A stretch of DNA of 64,000 nt, from contig NZ_AP022579.1 in assembly GCF_010731295.1 (NCBI RefSeq), positions 2,356,001-2,420,000 on the forward strand. The letters run 5' to 3'. A program made the position numbers and the translations under genes. The notes below the pieces were generated by a model. It searched no databases. It was not told the origin of the DNA and saw nothing but the letters and a program-made list of their open reading frames with translations. Below, in pieces: positions 1 to 9,652 of this stretch. Source of the DNA: Mycolicibacterium boenickei (lineage in GTDB: Bacteria; Actinomycetota; Actinomycetes; Mycobacteriales; Mycobacteriaceae). How positions within the stretch are numbered: the first letter of the stretch is position 1; each line of letters starts with the position of its first letter.

Positions 1-1
1 G

Positions 2-172
2 GTACACCCGCTGCTGGCGATCGGGCTGAACATGGTGGCCGTCGGTGGCCTGGCCCCCACGGTGTGGGGCTGGCGGCAGCGGCCGGTGTGGCGCTGGTTC
101 GTGCTGGGCTCGGGCGTCGGCGTGGCCGGCGGCTGGCTGGTGCTCCTCGCGATCGGGTTGACCCAGGCCTGA
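2..172 (+). CDS. C-terminal fragment of small membrane protein (Rv0882/DUF2537-like)
   Basis: Only the last 56 codons lie in the window; the reading frame is open to the left edge and ends at TGA 170-172. The fragment reads as two hydrophobic helices (around LLAIGLNMVAVGGL and WFVLGSGVGVAGGWLVLLAIG) separated by a basic turn, WGWRQRPVWRW, as expected for a two- or three-helix inner-membrane protein. Position next to sepH and serC matches M. tuberculosis Rv0882, a short transmembrane protein I recall as DUF2537. The identification rests mainly on synteny. Function is unknown. Confidence 0.55.
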   Translation, partial: VHPLLAIGLNMVAVGGLAPTVWGWRQRPVWRWFVLGSGVGVAGGWLVLLAIGLTQA

Positions 173-184
173 CCTCCCCGCGGC

Positions 185-1096
185 TCAGGCCACCAGCTCT
201 GCCGCGGTGTAGTTGGCGTCGAGCAGCCCGGCGACGGCCTCGTCGCGGCGGAAGGGCCTTCCGTGGACCGCGAACATCTTTTCGGCCGTCGTGGTTTCGG
301 GTTGCCAGCCGGTAGCGGTCAGGTAGTCCGCCACGGCGTTGCGGTCGCCTTCGAAGATCAGGTCTGACAGGTCGTCCAGCTCCAGGCCCTGTTCGCGCTG
401 GTGCTCGGTGAGCGTCCGGATCCGCTTCTCGGCCAGCTCGGAGTGCCCGGCCATCCAGTCGGTGGCGAGCCGGCTGCCCGGTGCGCTCAGTGCGGTGATG
501 TTGTCGAACAACCGGTCCTGTGCCTCCGGCGGCAGGTAGCCGAGCAGGCCCTCGGCGATCCACGCGGTCGGCGCTTGCGGGTCGAAGCCACGTGCGCGCA
601 GCGCGGCGGGCCAGTCGTGGCGCAGGTCGATGCCGATGGCGTGCAACTCCGCGGCCGGGGCGGCGCCAAGATCCGCGAGTGCCCGGCCTTTGAACTCGAT
701 GACGGCCGGCTGATCCAGTTCGAATACGGTCATCCCGGCGGGCCAGGGCAGCCGGTAAGCGCGGGCATCCAGCCCGGAGGCCAGGATGACGGCCTGGCGG
801 ATGCCGGCTTGGACAGCGGTCAGGAAGAAATCGTCGAAGTAGCGGGTGCGGATGGCCATGCCGTCGGCGATCACCTGCGGATCGAGCGGCTCGGCGGCGC
901 CGTCGGCAACCAGGTCACCCTGGGCCAGGCGGACGTAGTAGTCCACCCCGACTGCGTCGACCAGCGGCCGGGCGTACGGGTCGGAGATCAGCGGGTCGGT
1001 GGCGTTGGAGGCCAGGGCGCGGGAGGCGGCGACGCCGGTCGCGGTGGCGCCAACGCCCGTGGCCAGGTCCCAGGTGTCGTTCTCGGTGCGTGGCAT
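185..1096 (-). CDS. class I SAM-dependent methyltransferase (mycobacterial TIGR00027 / leucine carboxyl methyltransferase-like family)
   Basis: The 303-residue protein begins [19 protein letters not shown] and carries the family hallmarks: [13 protein letters not shown] near residue 40, the SAM-binding segment [19 protein letters not shown] near residue 100, [12 protein letters not shown], and [16 protein letters not shown] near residue 185. Mycobacteria encode many paralogues of this family (for example Rv0893c and Rv0726c); substrates are mostly unknown, so no specific reaction is claimed. The start is supported by GGAGGGG (complement of 1099-1105) just upstream. An AT-rich inverted repeat at 1122-1143 lies in the promoter and suggests repressor control. 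The gene is monocistronic, with sepH upstream on the same strand. Confidence 0.88.
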   Translation of the reverse strand: MPRTENDTWDLATGVGATATGVAASRALASNATDPLISDPYARPLVDAVGVDYYVRLAQGDLVADGAAEPLDPQVIADGMAIRTRYFDDFFLTAVQAGIRQAVILASGLDARAYRLPWPAGMTVFELDQPAVIEFKGRALADLGAAPAAELHAIGIDLRHDWPAALRARGFDPQAPTAWIAEGLLGYLPPEAQDRLFDNITALSAPGSRLATDWMAGHSELAEKRIRTLTEHQREQGLELDDLSDLIFEGDRNAVADYLTATGWQPETTTAEKMFAVHGRPFRRDEAVAGLLDANYTAAELVA

Positions 1097-1121
1097 GACC
1101 CCTCCAAATGCATAGCAAGGC

Positions 1122-1143
1122 TAGTTATTAGCTACTATAACTA
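1122..1143. promoter_or_regulatory. inverted-repeat operator upstream of the methyltransferase gene
   Basis: TAGTTAT (1122-1128) and ATAACTA (1137-1143) are perfect 7-bp arms around an 8-nt spacer that itself contains TAGCTA. The minus-strand hexamer TATAGT (1139-1134), a TANNNT -10 candidate, lies inside the repeat. A bound dimer would therefore cover the promoter, as for TetR-type repressors. No regulator gene is adjacent, so the binding protein is unknown. Confidence 0.5.
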
Positions 1144-1194
1144 ACTTGTGCACGTGCTGGAGGTCGCGTTCGCCACACTTCGGTTAACTGTGTC

Positions 1195-1237
1195 TTGTGC
1201 ACGATTTTCGGCGGCTACCGCGGAAAACCGTGCACAA
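1195..1237. repeat. long hairpin element with TTGTGCACG ends, between sepH and the methyltransferase gene
   Basis: Arms 1195-1214 (TTGTGCACGATTTTCGGCGG) and 1218-1237 pair at 18 of 20 positions around a 3-nt loop. The terminal motif TTGTGCACG occurs once more at 1146-1154. The element sits 16 nt beyond the sepH stop, so it could end sepH transcription, but there is no T-run on the minus strand. The length, near-perfect arms and extra end-motif copy would also fit a dispersed palindromic repeat. Confidence 0.55.
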
Positions 1238-1252
1238 ATCGCTCGAAAGCGA

Positions 1253-2068
1253 CTAGGGCTGGGTGCCGGACGACCGCACGCCCAGCAGCACGTCCTCCCA
1301 GGCCGGCACCGCCGGGCGTGCCTTGCGGCTGCGCTTGGGTGCCGGGGGAGCGGGCGCGGGTTCCGGCTCGGCCGGTCGGCTGAACTGATCGGGCACCGCG
1401 GCAGGCGTTTCCTGGACCTCGTGGGTGTCGTGGTGGTCGAACAGGTGCGGCACTGCGGCGACGGGGCGCAGCGGGCGACCGAAATCGGGGTTGATCAGCT
1501 GACGGGCCGCGTCATCCGAGGCGGCCACGGTGCCGCCGTGAGCTCCCGGGCTGTACCGGAAGTGTGCGACGTTGTCCGACCGGCCGGCCTTCCATGCCAG
1601 CTGCACGGTCCAGCGGCTGTCCTCGTTGCGCCAGGCATCCCAGGCGATGGAATCGGGGTCGAGGCCGCGCGCCACCAGGGCCTGGGTGACGGTCTCCAGC
1701 AGCGTCAGCACCGCCGGTCCGTCGGCCAGCACCGGATGCGCCGCGGTGGCCAGTTCGGCCGCACGGGCGCGTTCCAGCAGCACCGGATGGGCGAACCGCT
1801 CGACCCGCTCGACAGGCACCCCGGCGGCCTCGGCCAATTGCTCGACCGACGCTCCGGCGCGAATCTTTGCCTGAATCTCCTTGGGTCGCAGCACGTTCTG
1901 CACCTCTACATCGCTCTCGGTCTGATTCGAGGCGACCTTGTCACCACGCATCGCTGCGCGGAGCCGGTCATCGACACGCAAGCTGAACATGTCCTTGGCG
2001 GAGTCGTCGGATTCACAGATGATGCGTCTGCCGTCTACGTTCAAACCAACGACTCTGAGTTCTCGCAT
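1253..2068 (-). CDS. sepH: septation protein SepH (DUF3071, Rv0883c-like)
   Basis: The 271-residue protein starts MRELRVVGLNVDGRRIICES and has the N-terminal DUF3071 domain with a helix-turn-helix-like segment (RPKEIQAKIRAGASVEQLAEAAGVPVERVERFAHP, about residues 60-95). A Pro/Ala-rich linker follows, then the conserved C-terminal motif VPAWEDVLLGVRS. In Streptomyces and mycobacteria SepH binds FtsZ and promotes its assembly at the division site. I chose ATG 2068 over the TTG at 2077 because AGGAGG lies 10 nt upstream of the ATG but nearly abuts the TTG. A TAGGGT -10 candidate is at 2096-2091. serC lies immediately upstream on the same strand, as in M. tuberculosis. Confidence 0.92.
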   Translation of the reverse strand: MRELRVVGLNVDGRRIICESDDSAKDMFSLRVDDRLRAAMRGDKVASNQTESDVEVQNVLRPKEIQAKIRAGASVEQLAEAAGVPVERVERFAHPVLLERARAAELATAAHPVLADGPAVLTLLETVTQALVARGLDPDSIAWDAWRNEDSRWTVQLAWKAGRSDNVAHFRYSPGAHGGTVAASDDAARQLINPDFGRPLRPVAAVPHLFDHHDTHEVQETPAAVPDQFSRPAEPEPAPAPPAPKRSRKARPAVPAWEDVLLGVRSSGTQP

Positions 2069-2148
2069 ACCGACCAAACCTCCTGCGCGAACCCTACTGC
2101 GTTATCCGCCCGTTACCGGGCTGACACGCTGGCGGGAGAGGGGCCGAC

Positions 2149-3264
<1,116 letters not shown>

Positions 3265-3277
3265 CTAAAGTCGGCCG

Positions 3278-4042
3278 CTACAGCGTCAAAATTCGGGCGC
3301 CGGCAGTGGTGACGGCCACAGTGTGCTCGCTGTGTGCGGCGCGGGCTCCGGTGGCGCTGCGCAGCGTCCACCCGTCGGGGTCGTGGACATAGCCCGTGCT
3401 GCCGTCGGCGATCAGCATCGGTTCGATCGCGATCACCAGGCCGGGCCGCAGGGCCATGCCCTCCCCGGGCCGTCCCGAGTTGGGGACGTGCGGTGCTTCG
3501 TGCATGGTCCGGCCGATGCCGTGCCCGCCGTGGTTGGCGAGCAGGCCGTACCCGGCCTCGGCGGCCACCGACGCGATCGCGTGACCGATGTCGCCCAACG
3601 TGTTGCCGGGCCGCACCGCGGCGATCCCGGCGGCCAGCGCCGCATCCGTGGCCTCGATCAACGCGGCGTCGGCCGGCCGCGGTGTGCCGATCACGAAGCT
3701 GCGGGCGGCATCGCCGCACCAGCCGTTCAGGATCGCTCCGAAATCCACCGACACCAGGTCGCCGTCGGCCAGGACGGTGTCGTCGGGGATGCCGTGCACC
3801 ACGGCGTCGTTGACGCTCACGCACAGCACTGCGGGGAACGGCCTGGGCGCCCAGCGCGGGTGGTAGTCGAGGAATGGCGACGTGGCGCCGTTGGCGGCCA
3901 GGATCTCAGCCGCGATCCGGTCCAAATCGGTGGTGGTGAGGCCTGCGGCGGCCTCGGCAGCAAGCGCACGTAATGTGTCGGCCACCACAGCGCCGGCTGC
4001 GGCCATCGCCTCTACCTGGGCTTCGGTCTTCAGATTGACCAC
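3278..4042 (-). CDS. map: type I methionine aminopeptidase
   Basis: This 254-residue enzyme removes N-terminal methionine from nascent proteins. The pita-bread fold ligands are all visible: H83 (VVHGIP), D100 (VSVDFG), D111 (GWCGDAARSF), H174 (GGHGIG), E207 (IAIEPML) and E239 (AAHSEHTVAV). There is no N-terminal extension with an SH3-binding motif, so it is the short class. The start is GTG. Upstream is the divergently transcribed diiron oxygenase gene; downstream, 22 nt away, is serC. This copy is absent at the corresponding M. tuberculosis position as I remember it, so it is probably an additional paralogue. Confidence 0.93.
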   Translation of the reverse strand: MVNLKTEAQVEAMAAAGAVVADTLRALAAEAAAGLTTTDLDRIAAEILAANGATSPFLDYHPRWAPRPFPAVLCVSVNDAVVHGIPDDTVLADGDLVSVDFGAILNGWCGDAARSFVIGTPRPADAALIEATDAALAAGIAAVRPGNTLGDIGHAIASVAAEAGYGLLANHGGHGIGRTMHEAPHVPNSGRPGEGMALRPGLVIAIEPMLIADGSTGYVHDPDGWTLRSATGARAAHSEHTVAVTTAGARILTL

Positions 4043-4164
4043 GGGCGGCTACCTGTCGGCAAACTTATGGAATCAGGCATGGACTTTTACTCGATACCTG
4101 CGGTACCGTTTGTACAACAAGTGGGTAGATGTAAACCTCAGACGAGTATAGAGAGGTCTGCAAC
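4043..4164. promoter_or_regulatory. divergent promoter region between map and the diiron oxygenase gene
   Basis: This 122-nt region is noticeably richer in A+T than its flanks and separates divergent start codons. It contains the 8-bp palindrome TTGTACAA (4110-4117), a candidate operator half or full site. GAGAGG, 8 nt before the ATG at 4165, is the ribosome binding site of the oxygenase gene. I cannot assign a regulator. Confidence 0.4.
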
Positions 4165-5181
4165 ATGGCTCGGACCAAGATGGTCAGGCGTTGGCGCAAG
4201 AACATGGACGTCAGCGACGACACCCAGTACGTCGAGATGCTCTCCACGCTGTCCGAGGGGTCGGTGCGGCGCAACTTCAACCCGTACAAGGACATCGAGT
4301 GGGATTCGCCGGAGTTCGCGGTGACCCCGAACGATCCGCGCTGGATCCTGCCTGCGACCGACCCGATGGGTGGGCACGCGTGGTATCAGGCCCAGCCGGT
4401 CGAGCGGCAGATCCAGATCGGCATGTGGCGCCAGGCCAACGTCGCCAAGGTCGGCCTGCACTTCGAGAACATCCTCATCCGCGGCCTGATGGAGTACTCG
4501 TTCTGGGTGCCCAACGGCTCGCCGGAATACCGGTACTGCCTGCACGAATCCGTTGAGGAGTGCAACCACACCCTGATGTTCCAGGAGATGGTGAACCGGA
4601 TCGGCATGGATGTGCCGGGCATGCCGCGGCTGCTCAAGTGGCTGCAGCCGCTCATCCCGCTGGCCGCAGGCCCGCTGCCGATTCCGTTCTTCTTCGGCGT
4701 CCTCGCCGGCGAGGAGCCCATCGACCACACGCAGAAGAACGTGCTGCGCGAGGGCAAGGCCCTGCACCCGATCATGGAACGGGTCATGGCGATCCACGTC
4801 GCCGAGGAGGCGCGGCACATCTCGTTCGCGCACCAGTACCTGCACAAGCGGGTGCCGAACCTGCGTCGCCGGCAGCGCTGGATCCTGTCGCTGTTCGTGC
4901 CGCTGACCATGCGCATCCTGTGTTCGGCCATCATCGTGCCGCCGCGTGCGTTCTGGAAGGAATTCGACATCCCGCGTTCGGTGCGCAAGGAGCTGTTCTT
5001 CGGTTCGCCCGAGTCGCGCAAGATGCTGCGGGACATGTTCGGCGACGTCCGGATGCTGTGCCACGACACCGGCCTGATGAACCCGATCGCCAAGCTGATG
5101 TGGCGGATCTGCAAGATCGACGGGCCGCCGAGCCGCTACCGTAGCGAGCCGCAGCGCGAGCACCTGGTCTCCGTCGCCTAA
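4165..5181 (+). CDS. AurF-type diiron oxygenase (Rv0885-like)
   Basis: The 338-residue protein belongs to the non-haem diiron N-oxygenase AurF family (PF11583 as I recall). The iron ligands can be placed: E101 in LHFENILIRG, E132 and H135 in EECNH, E184 in AGEEP, and H211, E215 and H218 in IHVAEEARH. This is the full AurF set of four carboxylates and three histidines. AurF itself oxidises an aryl amine to a nitro group; the mycobacterial substrate is unknown. The gene is followed 29 nt later by fprB, a ferredoxin-fused NADPH reductase that could supply the electrons a diiron centre needs. The same gene pair is conserved in M. tuberculosis (Rv0885-Rv0886). Confidence 0.9.
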   Translation: MARTKMVRRWRKNMDVSDDTQYVEMLSTLSEGSVRRNFNPYKDIEWDSPEFAVTPNDPRWILPATDPMGGHAWYQAQPVERQIQIGMWRQANVAKVGLHFENILIRGLMEYSFWVPNGSPEYRYCLHESVEECNHTLMFQEMVNRIGMDVPGMPRLLKWLQPLIPLAAGPLPIPFFFGVLAGEEPIDHTQKNVLREGKALHPIMERVMAIHVAEEARHISFAHQYLHKRVPNLRRRQRWILSLFVPLTMRILCSAIIVPPRAFWKEFDIPRSVRKELFFGSPESRKMLRDMFGDVRMLCHDTGLMNPIAKLMWRICKIDGPPSRYRSEPQREHLVSVA

Positions 5182-5210
5182 AGCTCGCCCCGGAGGGTCG
5201 AAGGTTAGTT

Positions 5211-6869
5211 ATGCCCCATGTGATCACCCAGTCGTGTTGTAGCGACGGGTCCTGTGTCTACGCGTGCCCGGTGAACTGCATCCATCCGTCACCGGATGAG
5301 CCGGGCTTCGCGACGGCCGAGATGCTCTACATCGATCCCGATGCCTGTGTGGACTGTGGCGCGTGCGTCAGCGCGTGCCCGGTCGGCGCGATCGAGGCCG
5401 ATACCCGGCTGACGGAGAAGCAGCTGCCGTTCATCGAGCTCAACGCGGCCTTCTACCCGAAGCGCGAAGGCAAGCTGCCGCCGACGTCCAAGCTGGCGCC
5501 GGTCATCGCGGCGCCGAAGGTGGAGGCGCGCGGGGGCACGCCGCTGACGGTGGCGATCGTGGGTTCCGGCCCGGCGGCCATGTACGCGGCCGACGAGTTG
5601 CTGACGCAGCGGGGCGTGCGGGTCAACGTCTTCGAGAAGCTGCCTACCCCCTACGGGCTGGTGCGCGCCGGCGTCGCGCCGGACCACCAGAGCACCAAGC
5701 GGGTGACGCGACTGTTCGACGTCATCGGCAAGCAACCGGGGTTCAAGTTCTTCCTCAACGTCGAGGTGGGCCAGCACCTGTCGCATGCCGACCTGCTGGA
5801 GCACCATCACGCCGTGCTGTACGCGGTGGGTGCGCCCAACGATCGTCGCCTCGCCATCGACGGTATGGACCTGGCCGGCACCGGGACGGCCACCGAGATG
5901 GTGGCGTGGATCAACGGGCATCCCGAGTTCACCGATCTGCCCGTGGACCTGAGCCACGAGCGGGTGGTCATCGTGGGCAACGGCAACGTCGCATTCGACG
6001 TGGCCCGGATCCTCACCACCGATCCGGATGTGTTGGCCCGCACCGACATCTCCGATCATGCGCTCGCGGCCCTGCGTACCTCGAAGGTTTCCGAGGTGGT
6101 GATCGCGGCCCGCCGCGGTCCCGCGGAGTCGGCCTTCACCCTGCCTGAGCTGATCGGTCTGACCGCCGGCTGTGACGTCGTGCTCGACGAGGCCGATCAC
6201 CAGTTGGTGGCGGCGGATCTGGCCCGCGAGACGGACCCGTTGACACGTAACAAGCTGGAGATCCTGGCCAAGCTCGGCAACGCCTCCGCACCGCTGACCC
6301 GGCCGCGGATCCGGCTGGCCTACCGGCTGACCCCGCAGCGCGTCCTCGGTGAGGATCGCGTGAGTGGCATCGAGTTCGGTGTCACCGGGACAGACGAGGT
6401 GCGCACGCTCGACGCCGGGCTGGTGCTTACCTCGATCGGTTACCGCGGCAAGGCAATTGCCGATCTGCCGTTCGACGACGACGCGGCCGTCGTGCCCAAC
6501 GACGCCGGGCGCGTCCGTGACGCGGTGGGTGCCTACGTGGCGGGCTGGATCAAGCGCGGGCCCACCGGTTTCATCGGCACCAACAAGTCATGCGCGGCGC
6601 AGACCGTGCACCAGCTGGTCGACGATTACAACGCCGGTGTCCTCACCGATCCGGTGCACAAGGCCGCCGCGCTGGAGAAGCTGGTGCGGACCCGCCAGCC
6701 CGCGATGGTCGACGCCGCCGGGTGGCAGGCGATCGACGCCGCCGAGATCGCCCGTGGTGGCGAGGACCGGCCGCGCGACAAGTTCACCTCGGTCGACGAG
6801 ATGGTCGCGGTCGCCGCGGCGGCACCGAAACCGACTATGCGGCAACGGGTTCTGGCGGGGCTGCGCTGA
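5211..6869 (+). CDS. fprB: NADPH-ferredoxin reductase with N-terminal ferredoxin domain (FprB)
   Basis: The 552-residue fusion starts with a 7Fe/8Fe ferredoxin domain (SCCSDGSCVYACPVNC, then CVDCGACVSACPVGAI within the first 65 residues). It continues as an adrenodoxin-reductase-like flavoprotein: FAD dinucleotide fold VAIVGSGPAAMYAADELL near residue 105, TPYGLVRAGVAPDHQ, NADPH fold VVIVGNGNVAFDVARIL near residue 245, and the C-terminal GWIKRGPTGFIGTNK near residue 445. It moves electrons between NADPH and ferredoxin partners. It is convergent with the kinase gene (2 nt apart) and downstream of the diiron oxygenase gene, whose partner it may be. It matches Rv0886. Confidence 0.95.
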   Translation: MPHVITQSCCSDGSCVYACPVNCIHPSPDEPGFATAEMLYIDPDACVDCGACVSACPVGAIEADTRLTEKQLPFIELNAAFYPKREGKLPPTSKLAPVIAAPKVEARGGTPLTVAIVGSGPAAMYAADELLTQRGVRVNVFEKLPTPYGLVRAGVAPDHQSTKRVTRLFDVIGKQPGFKFFLNVEVGQHLSHADLLEHHHAVLYAVGAPNDRRLAIDGMDLAGTGTATEMVAWINGHPEFTDLPVDLSHERVVIVGNGNVAFDVARILTTDPDVLARTDISDHALAALRTSKVSEVVIAARRGPAESAFTLPELIGLTAGCDVVLDEADHQLVAADLARETDPLTRNKLEILAKLGNASAPLTRPRIRLAYRLTPQRVLGEDRVSGIEFGVTGTDEVRTLDAGLVLTSIGYRGKAIADLPFDDDAAVVPNDAGRVRDAVGAYVAGWIKRGPTGFIGTNKSCAAQTVHQLVDDYNAGVLTDPVHKAAALEKLVRTRQPAMVDAAGWQAIDAAEIARGGEDRPRDKFTSVDEMVAVAAAAPKPTMRQRVLAGLR

Positions 6870-6871
6870 GA

Positions 6872-7423
6872 TCAACCGCGCGCGGTGAATTCGAATCCGC
6901 GTGTGGTGGGCTGCGCGATCAGGTCGGCGCACACCCTCGGCTGGAACCGGATGATGTATTCCTCCTCCTGGGCGGCCCATCGGTCCCAGTGCGGCCGGTA
7001 GGTATCGCCGTCGCGTTCCAGTGCCCGGCGCTTGCGCTCGGCGTCGTCGGCGTCCACCCAGATACCGAGGTCCGCAAGAGCCCGGGTGGCGGGGGTGAGC
7101 GCGCCGATGCCCTCGACGATGAGTCGTTGTCCGGGTTCGACGGTGTGCCAGCCGGCGGGTCCGTCTGTCGCCCAATCCCATTCCCGCCAGCGTCCGGTGT
7201 TCCCGGCGGCCCGCGGCTCCAGCAGCGAGTGCCGCACATGATCGGCCGCCCAGAGTAATCCGTCCCAGCCCGGGTAGATGTCATCGAGCCGGACGACGAC
7301 ACTGCCGGCCCACGCGTTGTGCAGTTCGACGGCCAGCGTGGACTTGCCCGACCCGGACCGGCCGTCGATCAGGACTGTCGTGGCCGCCGCGCCGAGGCGG
7401 CGCAGGATGTCATCGAGTGCCAA
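6872..7423 (-). CDS. P-loop small-molecule kinase, uridine kinase-like, in the ykoEDC operon
   Basis: The 183-residue protein has Walker A GRSGSGKST at residues 21-29, an RLDDIYPGWDG substrate segment near residue 45, and IVEGIGALTP near residue 103. This layout is that of uridine/cytidylate-type kinases. The start is TTG at 7423: no in-frame ATG is close and the frame begins MALDDILRRLG. The gene overlaps the 3' end of ykoC by 14 nt, implying translational coupling to a thiamine or HMP importer. A kinase acting on an imported pyrimidine or thiamine precursor is therefore an attractive inference, but the sequence resembles nucleoside kinases and the substrate is not shown. Confidence 0.75.
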   Translation of the reverse strand: MALDDILRRLGAAATTVLIDGRSGSGKSTLAVELHNAWAGSVVVRLDDIYPGWDGLLWAADHVRHSLLEPRAAGNTGRWREWDWATDGPAGWHTVEPGQRLIVEGIGALTPATRALADLGIWVDADDAERKRRALERDGDTYRPHWDRWAAQEEEYIIRFQPRVCADLIAQPTTRGFEFTARG

Positions 7424-8153
7424 TGAAGTTCCATGTTCCGCACGCTACCGACACCGCGATCGCGGTCGCCGCGATGGCGATTCCCGCGGCGATCAAGGCG
7501 AATTCGCGCGCTCCGAACGGAGATGGGCGGGCCCAGGTCCGGTCCGGGTAGGCGCCGAAGCCGCGCGCTTCCATCGCGGTGGCCAGCTTCGATCCGCGTC
7601 GCACGGCGAACACCAGCAGGGCGAACGCCTGCCCTGCGATCCGTCGCACCCTGGCGTGATCGGCCACGCCGCGGGCCCGCCGGGCATAACCGAGGTACTG
7701 CCAGTCCTGCCCGAGCAGCCCGACCATCCGCAGCCCGGCCAGTGCTCCGATCACGAACCGGGCAGGCAGCCGCAACACCTGACCCAAACCGTCTGCCAGC
7801 TCGGTGGATTCGACATCGATGAACAGAATGACCGAGGGCAGCGCGATGGCCAGCACGCGAAGAAAGGTGGCCAGCGCCAGCGCGATGGACCCGTCGCTGA
7901 TCGTGACGAGGAAGAAGTGCCAGTACACGGTCCCGGTGGTCTGCCCGTAGAGCAGGATGGTCACGGCCGTGAGTGCGGCCGCGACGAGGACCACGGCGCC
8001 CCGGATCAGCGCCGCGCGCAGCTTCACCCCGATGGCGGCGAACAGCACGATCTCACCGACCAGCGCGGTCAGTGCCGACACCCAGTCCACCGAGAGCACC
8101 AGCGCCGCCGCGATGATCAGGGCGGTGAGCAGTCGTGCGACCGGATTGATCAT
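7410..8153 (-). CDS. ykoC: ECF transporter T component, YkoC/CbiQ-like
   Basis: The 247-residue integral membrane protein (about five to six hydrophobic helices) has the EcfT coupling motifs, here YARRARGV and MEARGFGAYPDR, the Ala-Arg-Gly signatures that contact the ATPase. ATG 8153 is chosen because it forms a 4-nt ATGA overlap with the stop of the ykoD gene; the open frame continues upstream only inside ykoD. It follows ykoE and ykoD in the same order as other YkoEDC systems and precedes the kinase gene, which overlaps it by 14 nt. Confidence 0.88.
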   Translation of the reverse strand: MINPVARLLTALIIAAALVLSVDWVSALTALVGEIVLFAAIGVKLRAALIRGAVVLVAAALTAVTILLYGQTTGTVYWHFFLVTISDGSIALALATFLRVLAIALPSVILFIDVESTELADGLGQVLRLPARFVIGALAGLRMVGLLGQDWQYLGYARRARGVADHARVRRIAGQAFALLVFAVRRGSKLATAMEARGFGAYPDRTWARPSPFGAREFALIAAGIAIAATAIAVSVACGTWNFIGTR

Positions 8154-9652
8154 GCCGTCGTTCCCGGGGTGGGCCCGGCCTCCGTGGTGGGCTCCCAGTC
8201 CGGCAGCTCGATCCTGCCGTCGGCGAGCAGGGCGGCGAAGTCGAGATCGTGAGTCGCGGCGACGACGGCCGTTCCGGCGTCGGCGATCTCGGCCAGCAGC
8301 CGGGTCAGTTCTTCCCAGGTGCGGCGGTCCTGCCCGAAGGTGGGCTCGTCGAGAATGATCACCTTGGGCGCGGTGGCCAGCATGGTGGCGACCGACAGGC
8401 GGCGCTTCTCTCCGCCGGAGAGCGTGTAGGGGTTCACTTCGGCGAGCTGGGTCAGGCGCAGTCGCTCCATGAGTTCGTCGGTGCGTGCGCTGATCTCGGT
8501 GTGGCCGAGCTTGATCGCCTTGGGGCCGAGCGCGAGTTCGTCGCGCACCGTGCCGGTGAGGAACTGGTGCTCGGGATCCTGGAACACGCTGCCGATGCGG
8601 GTGAGCAGTTCCTTGGACCGCCACTTGATGGGTTGGCGCCGCGACGGGGAGGGGGCGAAGCCGGCTTCCGCCTCCAGCCGGCCGGACGGCGCCGGCAGCA
8701 GTCCGCCGATGGTGAGGGCCAGGGTCGACTTGCCCGCCCCGTTCGGGCCGGTGATCACCGTGGTCTGCCCTGGGGTGATCTCGAAATTCAACCCGACGTG
8801 CATCGGCGGATCGCCGGGGTGCGCGAGCGCCAGATCTGTTGCATGCAGCAGTGATTCGGCTGCACGATAACGGTGGCGCTCGATCTCGGGCAGCGGGGTG
8901 TCGGGTACCCAGACGCCCGATCGGACCAGGTAGTCATGGTTGCGCCGGATGGTCTGGTCGGGGGTTCCGTCCGCGACCACTTCACCGTCGGCGCCCAGCA
9001 CGATCACCCGGTCGATGACCGGCAGCCACATCTCGGTGCGGTGCTCGATGACGATGAGCGTGGCACCGGTGCGCGCCACCGATGCGGCCACGGCATCCCG
9101 CACTTCGAGGACTCCGGCCGGGTCGAGGTTGGCCGTGGGTTCGTCGAGCAGGATGAGGCCGGGATCCATGGCGATCACCCCGGCCAGTGCGAGGCGCTGT
9201 TTCTGCCCGCCGGACAGCTCCGAAGTGGATTGGGACAAAGCAAGATTCAGGCCGACGGCGTCTAATGCCGCGCGGACGCGAGGCCAGATCTGTTCGCGGT
9301 CGACGCCGAAGTTCTCCATGCCGAAGGCGACGTCGTCCCCGACTCGGGACAGGATCACCTGGGAGTCGGGATCCTGCAGCACCATGCCGATCCGGTGGCG
9401 TTGTTCACTCGGCGGGCGCCCGTCGACCAGCAGGCTGCCGGTCTGTCGGCCCTCGTCGGCCCCGCCGAGAAGTCCGGCGATGCCGTGCAGCAGAGTCGAT
9501 TTCCCGGCGCCGGACGGACCGAGGAGCAGCACGCGTTCGCCGGGTTCGATCCGCAGTTCGAGGTCGCGCACGGCCCAGGCGGCGCGACCGGCGTGGCTCC
9601 AACCCCAGTTGTGCGCCGTGACGGTGGCACCGGTGCCGTGCGGTGAACTCAT
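8150..9652 (-). CDS. ykoD: ECF transporter double ATPase, YkoD-like
   Basis: The 500-residue protein contains two fused ABC ATPase domains. The first has Walker A LLLGPSGAGKSTLL, signature SELSGGQKQRLALA and Walker B LILLDEPTANLD. The second has TGPNGAGKSTLAL near residue 295, YTLSGGEKRRLSVA and VIILDEPTFGQD. Such tandem ATPases energise ECF importers together with a YkoC-type T subunit. ATG 9652 overlaps the ykoE stop by 4 nt, and the start codon of ykoC overlaps this gene's stop in the same way. An open frame extends further upstream, but that stretch is only the shadow of ykoE. Confidence 0.93.
   Translation of the reverse strand: MSSPHGTGATVTAHNWGWSHAGRAAWAVRDLELRIEPGERVLLLGPSGAGKSTLLHGIAGLLGGADEGRQTGSLLVDGRPPSEQRHRIGMVLQDPDSQVILSRVGDDVAFGMENFGVDREQIWPRVRAALDAVGLNLALSQSTSELSGGQKQRLALAGVIAMDPGLILLDEPTANLDPAGVLEVRDAVAASVARTGATLIVIEHRTEMWLPVIDRVIVLGADGEVVADGTPDQTIRRNHDYLVRSGVWVPDTPLPEIERHRYRAAESLLHATDLALAHPGDPPMHVGLNFEITPGQTTVITGPNGAGKSTLALTIGGLLPAPSGRLEAEAGFAPSPSRRQPIKWRSKELLTRIGSVFQDPEHQFLTGTVRDELALGPKAIKLGHTEISARTDELMERLRLTQLAEVNPYTLSGGEKRRLSVATMLATAPKVIILDEPTFGQDRRTWEELTRLLAEIADAGTAVVAATHDLDFAALLADGRIELPDWEPTTEAGPTPGTTA

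Noticed and set aside
7410..8624. 404-codon open frame through ykoC and the 3' part of ykoD
   Set aside because: Only the part from ATG 8153 looks like a membrane protein; the upstream part is the out-of-frame shadow of the ykoD ATPase.
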